35,472 bases of DNA from Neoconidiobolus thromboides FSU 785 (Eukaryota; Entomophthoromycota; Entomophthoromycetes; Entomophthorales; Neoconidiobolaceae). The position numbers and the translations under genes were made by a program. The notes below the pieces were generated by a model. It saw only the letters and a list, made by a program, of their open reading frames with translations, was not told where the DNA came from and ran no database searches. Shown here piece by piece: positions 32,399-35,472 of the stretch. The DNA lies in NCBI GenBank assembly GCA_025603075.1, contig MU626458.1, forward strand, positions 1 through 35,472. Direction: 5' to 3'. Within the stretch, counting starts at the first letter, position 1. Each line of letters opens with the position of its first letter.

Positions 32399-32661
32399 AA
32401 AGGAGCTTTATTTTATGTTTGAAAATTAAGAAATAAATGAAAATAGTTTTTTATCTTTTTATCTGTTTCATACTTGTACACTTTTTTATCAATTTTATTT
32501 AAAGATAAAAAACGAACACTTATTAAATGAGATAATTGTCCAATCATTACTGATAACGATCCATTCATTATTAAAGATTGGTTTGTATTATTTAATCAGA
32601 TAAAAATAGACAAGTTTGAATTCATAAACTTATTTCTTTAAATATTATTTAAACAATAAAG

Positions 32662-33297
32662 ATGAGTTTGTATGGCGATTTACCAGCCCCACAAAAGGCA
32701 TTAGATAGTATTCAAATTGAGGATAAAGCATTGAAAGTGGTCAGTAAAGCGGATGATAAAAATGAAACTTTAACAATTAAAGGTAGGTAATCAATTAGTA
32801 AATTTATTATAATTTAAAAAATATAATAAAGCTCTTAAAATATTCCTATTATCTTAGCTATACCACTCGATTTTTTACCCGCTAGTTTGAAGAGGAAAGC
32901 GGTCAATAATGATAAAAAAAATTTAAAAAAAAGTTTTAATTATAAGGTTGTTGAGGCTGACGTTGTTGACCAAAAGATAGAAGAAGAGAATGAAGAAGTA
33001 GAAGTAAATCAAGTTGAAAAGGAAGAGGAAGTCATAGATTATGAAGTCTATGACCCTAAAGTACCAAATGAATATGAAAAGATGTGTGAACTAAGAGAAA
33101 TGATTGCGACCAAAGCCAATAACACTAATAATGAAATGGAGTATGATAATTACACTATGGACTATAATGGCAATTTTGAAGAAGAAGAAGAAGAAGAAAG
33201 AGAGACCTTTAACAAAGTCAGTATCAATAAAGCCGATTTAGCCATTTCTGGAGAAGAAGCTTACCTTAAAAGACTTCAGTTAAGTAAAGGGAAATGA
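32662..33297 (+). CDS. SPF45/RBM17-like splicing factor N-terminal part, lacking G-patch and RRM (2 exons)
   Basis: Exons 32662-32782 and 32858-33297 (561 nt, 186 aa) join as TIK|AIPLDFLPASLKRK. The N-terminus (MSLYGDLPAPQ), the segment YDPKVPNEYEKMCELREM and the late SGEEAYLKRLQLS resemble the first half of SPF45/RBM17, a spliceosomal factor acting at 3' splice-site choice. Known members continue with a G-patch and an atypical RRM (UHM) domain. Here a TGA at 33295 ends the frame, and no G-patch-like sequence follows before the receptor pseudogene. Either the gene is truncated, or a distant exon was missed (a possible donor GTAAAG lies at about 33285-33290), or this is a shorter natural form. 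The middle has long Glu runs. Confidence 0.65.
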
Positions 33298-33419
33298 AAA
33301 TTAAGAGCTTTTGAGATAGGATGGCTATTTATTTAAATAAAAAAATTTCTTAAAAAGAGAATAACAATTTATTTTAATTTTAAAGATTTTTAAAAAGAGC
33401 GCTAAACAGGTTAATGAAT

Positions 33420-34357
33420 CAATAATATAAAACATAAAATTAAACAACTGTAATAAAATGTAGCATATATGTCAAAATTGGTTTCTTTTAAGCTTAATAA
33501 TGTCATTATCACGTCTGGTAATAAACATGATATATAAATTATCATTATTAAGCTTATTTTTGATAGTAACATAGCTTTTTTTTAGTCTTGTTTGATTGAC
33601 TGTCGACAGCTGAGATCCATTCCGGTTTGACCGAAAAATAGTTTCTTGCTTTTTTTATGAAGTTATTGGCCAGTTGGTCCCACTATCCGGGTTAAAATTA
33701 TATTATAGATTAGTGTTACCACTATTATTAAGCCGGATGTTTAAGGCGCAAGTTTGGGTTTCTAGCAGTAGTACCAAATGGAATAGTAAGGTCCATTGTT
33801 ATAAAATAAGAAACCGTGACACTGGAATAGTAGAACATAAAATAAAGTATGTTATTCTTTTCGATATCGGTGCTTGGAACGCGATAAGGATCCAATCCAT
33901 ATCATGAGTAGAAGTTATAGTAAGCATGTGAACTTGATAGTATAAGCGATAATGAGACATATAGTATAATTGTTTGATAGCAACGTGTAAGTGTTATTTC
34001 CTCAAATTAGTAAATTTTACTGTACCTTATAATGCTCAGTAAAGCAGCCAGCTCAATAGAAGTAATGATATTAGTAACTACCACACTAGACTTTAAAGCA
34101 AAATACCATATTGGGGTAGATATCGAAGTCTCTCTATTAGAAATCATAATGGTATTTTCAACTATTGCTATAAGCAAGATGACTATTAGATAAAAGATAG
34201 TATTATTGATAACGATTATTGATCCTGTTGTTAGTTCCAAGTTATCTTTTAAGTTTAAGTTAGTACGAGTTATTCTTATTATTAGTAGGTTTGCTAGTAG
34301 AGAGATTGTAGAGATTGCTATATATTCTGTGTATTCTATGCTCATTGTAGCTATCAA
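33420..34357 (-). pseudogene. Decayed rhodopsin-like 7TM receptor (receptor 4)
   Basis: The first 116 codons (34357-34007, stop included) give TM1-TM3 of the same receptor family as those at 13873, 18606 and 21294. Helix TM3 is preceded by STPIWYFALKSS, where the family has PxWWCxFDAT, so the disulphide Cys is lost. It ends ALLSIIRYSKIY, then a stop. Farther down the same strand are matching remains: YYSIWYYC (before TM5), GLIIVVTLIYNIILTRI (TM5-like), QSIKQ, then ISLIMIIYISCLLPDVIMTL (TM6, compare AYSVCLLPDIILSI) and SCLILCFILLIH (TM7). These are interrupted by several stops. The SHDPSxRYL tail is not found. A short plus-strand frame at 33674-33907 lies opposite these remains and is not a gene. 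Confidence 0.75.
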
Positions 34358-34978
34358 ATTAAAAACTAAAACGATTTTTAGTTTCTGATTTACTGCTCTG
34401 TATAAAAGTATTTTAAATTATACTATGGTAATTTCCCATGCGAAATTTTATGGTTAACTTGGAAAGCAAAGATTTAAAAGTAAAATGTAAAACCAAATTA
34501 GTATATGGCTAATCTTTATTTATAACAATAAAGTACTGTTTATATATTACTATTTAGAACAAAGGTTATAATATGGCCATAATTAACTTATTATTTGTTC
34601 TTTTTGTCTTTTGTAATTTTTAAGTTGATTTTCTAAATTTTAATAGATTTTAATATTTATAAATTTATAAATTTAGATGAAATTGTTAAAAATAATTGTT
34701 AGTTTCATTATTTAGAATTTTCATAACTTAGATTTTACCTTCAAAGTAACTTTAAATTAAAAATATGGAAATGTTTTTTGATTTCATTATTTTCTCCATT
34801 TTTTAAGCACTATTTGAGTGAAGATTGTTAGTAAAATTCTTGAACAAAATACATCCCCATACATTATTTTTGACTCAAAAAAATAATTTAATTTAGTTAC
34901 TTTTTTTATATCGTAATTCATCAATAAAGTTACTGTTAATATCTGATAATTGAAACAGATAAGAGGTTTTTAAATAAA
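34358..34978. other. Intergenic region with a miniature element
   Basis: AT-rich DNA between the receptor pseudogene and the transposon end. One miniature element at 34762-34863; nothing else seen. Confidence 0.45.
34762..34863 (-). mobile_element. Miniature transposable element (MITE 13)
   Basis: ATATGGAAATGTTTTTTGAT ... TTTTTAAGCACTATTTGAGT ... AAAATACATCCCCATA. Reverse orientation, about 115 bases from the end of the large transposon. Confidence 0.85.
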
Positions 34979-35472
34979 TATGTGGGGTTGTCTGATTAGT
35001 TTCATTATTTTATCCAATTTTTGAAAAATTTTGTGTTTTAAAAACTTCGCTTAAAATTCTATAAAATCAAATCTTTTATTAAAACAAAAGTACGCAGACA
35101 CAGTTCTAAATCATTCTATTATAGTTTATACTGTAATTTAGTTGAATTTCTACTAGATCTTAAATACATATTCTTATAAAACTTTATTGAGAAATATCTA
35201 TTATCGACTGCTTTATAACCAACATTGCAGATTTGTTATCAAATAAATAAACTATTTTAATGTTGTAATTACATTATTAATATATTGCCAAGTTAATAAA
35301 TAGCTGCATGGGAGGGAGTGGTCAGCCCAAAAACTATAATTAACCATCCCTATATAGTACAAGTAATAATAGTTTTTACATATTATTACAATTACTTGTT
35401 CTTTGACTATTTATTAACTTAGCTACCAATAACTTAAGTAATCTTAACATTTAACAATCTATTTCTATCATT
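34979..35472 (-). mobile_element. 3' end of large DNA transposon (copy E), truncated by window edge
   Basis: Begins with the best-preserved terminal repeat, TATGTGGGGTTGTCTGATTA, then TTTCATTATTTTATCCAATT. Its first ~285 bases are the inverted copy of 1-287. The next ~200 match 12095-12290 on the other strand, including CTGCATGGGAGGGAG. The transposase part would lie to the right, outside the window. Confidence 0.85.

Noticed and set aside
33674-33907. 77-aa protein on the plus strand
   Set aside because: It lies opposite the remains of the 7TM receptor pseudogene and has no features of its own.
621-34863. CRISPR-like regularly repeated units
   Set aside because: The repeats are dispersed, in both orientations, kilobases apart, and the genome is eukaryotic.

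Overview
The window is eukaryotic and very AT-rich. Its genes are split by short (about 43-75 bp) GTAA...TAG introns. The content is a mosaic of conserved fungal/opisthokont single-copy genes and lineage-specific accessory families: rhodopsin-like 7TM receptors, an F-box/LRR protein and a UDP-glycosyltransferase. Between them lie long gene-poor stretches full of decayed DNA transposons. This combination fits an early-diverging fungus, and my best guess is Entomophthoromycotina (Conidiobolus-like). That placement is inference from gene content and base composition, not a database match.

Layout. 1-1030: 3' ends of two copies of one large DNA transposon. 1811-2524: cysteine-rich secreted protein with a GPI-type tail. 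2673-3894: SURF1/Shy1 in seven exons. 4445-5883 (-): DOT1 histone H3K79 methyltransferase in four exons, convergent with SURF1. 6684-8478 (-): mitochondrial animal-type glutamate dehydrogenase in six exons, one of only 20 nt. 8.5-13.8 kb: repeat region with a nearly whole but decayed transposon, a second truncated 5' copy and nested miniature elements. 13873-14877 (+), 18606-19634 (-) and 21294-22319 (-): three intronless 7TM receptors, with an F-box gene at 17130-18542. 23857-25508: UDP-glycosyltransferase pseudogene. 26562-33297: conserved gene block with a free-standing Nup96/Nup145C nucleoporin, an ALKBH7-type dioxygenase, an unrecognised Asn-rich protein (-), an HMG-box protein and a shortened SPF45/RBM17-like protein. 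About 33420-34357 (-): fourth 7TM receptor, decayed to a pseudogene. 34979-35472: end of another copy of the large transposon, inverted relative to the one at base 1.

Mobile DNA dominates the non-coding part. A roughly 105-bp palindromic miniature element (TATGGGG...CCCCATA ends, conserved AGCGCTT core) occurs about 13 times, or once per 2.7 kb. Its ends resemble those of the larger transposase-bearing element, so it is probably a non-autonomous derivative or relative. Several copies sit inside copies of the larger element. I reconstructed exon structures by hand for SURF1, DOT1, GDH, Nup96, ALKBH7, the 205-aa protein, the HMG protein and the SPF45-like protein. In each case the spliced length is a multiple of three and the joined residues match the family wherever one is recognised.

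I see no operon-like system or CRISPR array and no convincing tRNA. The most unusual points are the unlinked Nup96, the animal-type GDH, the receptor cluster with non-canonical motifs, the inverted transposon ends at both window edges, and an ~80-bp-arm hairpin at 26038-26303.
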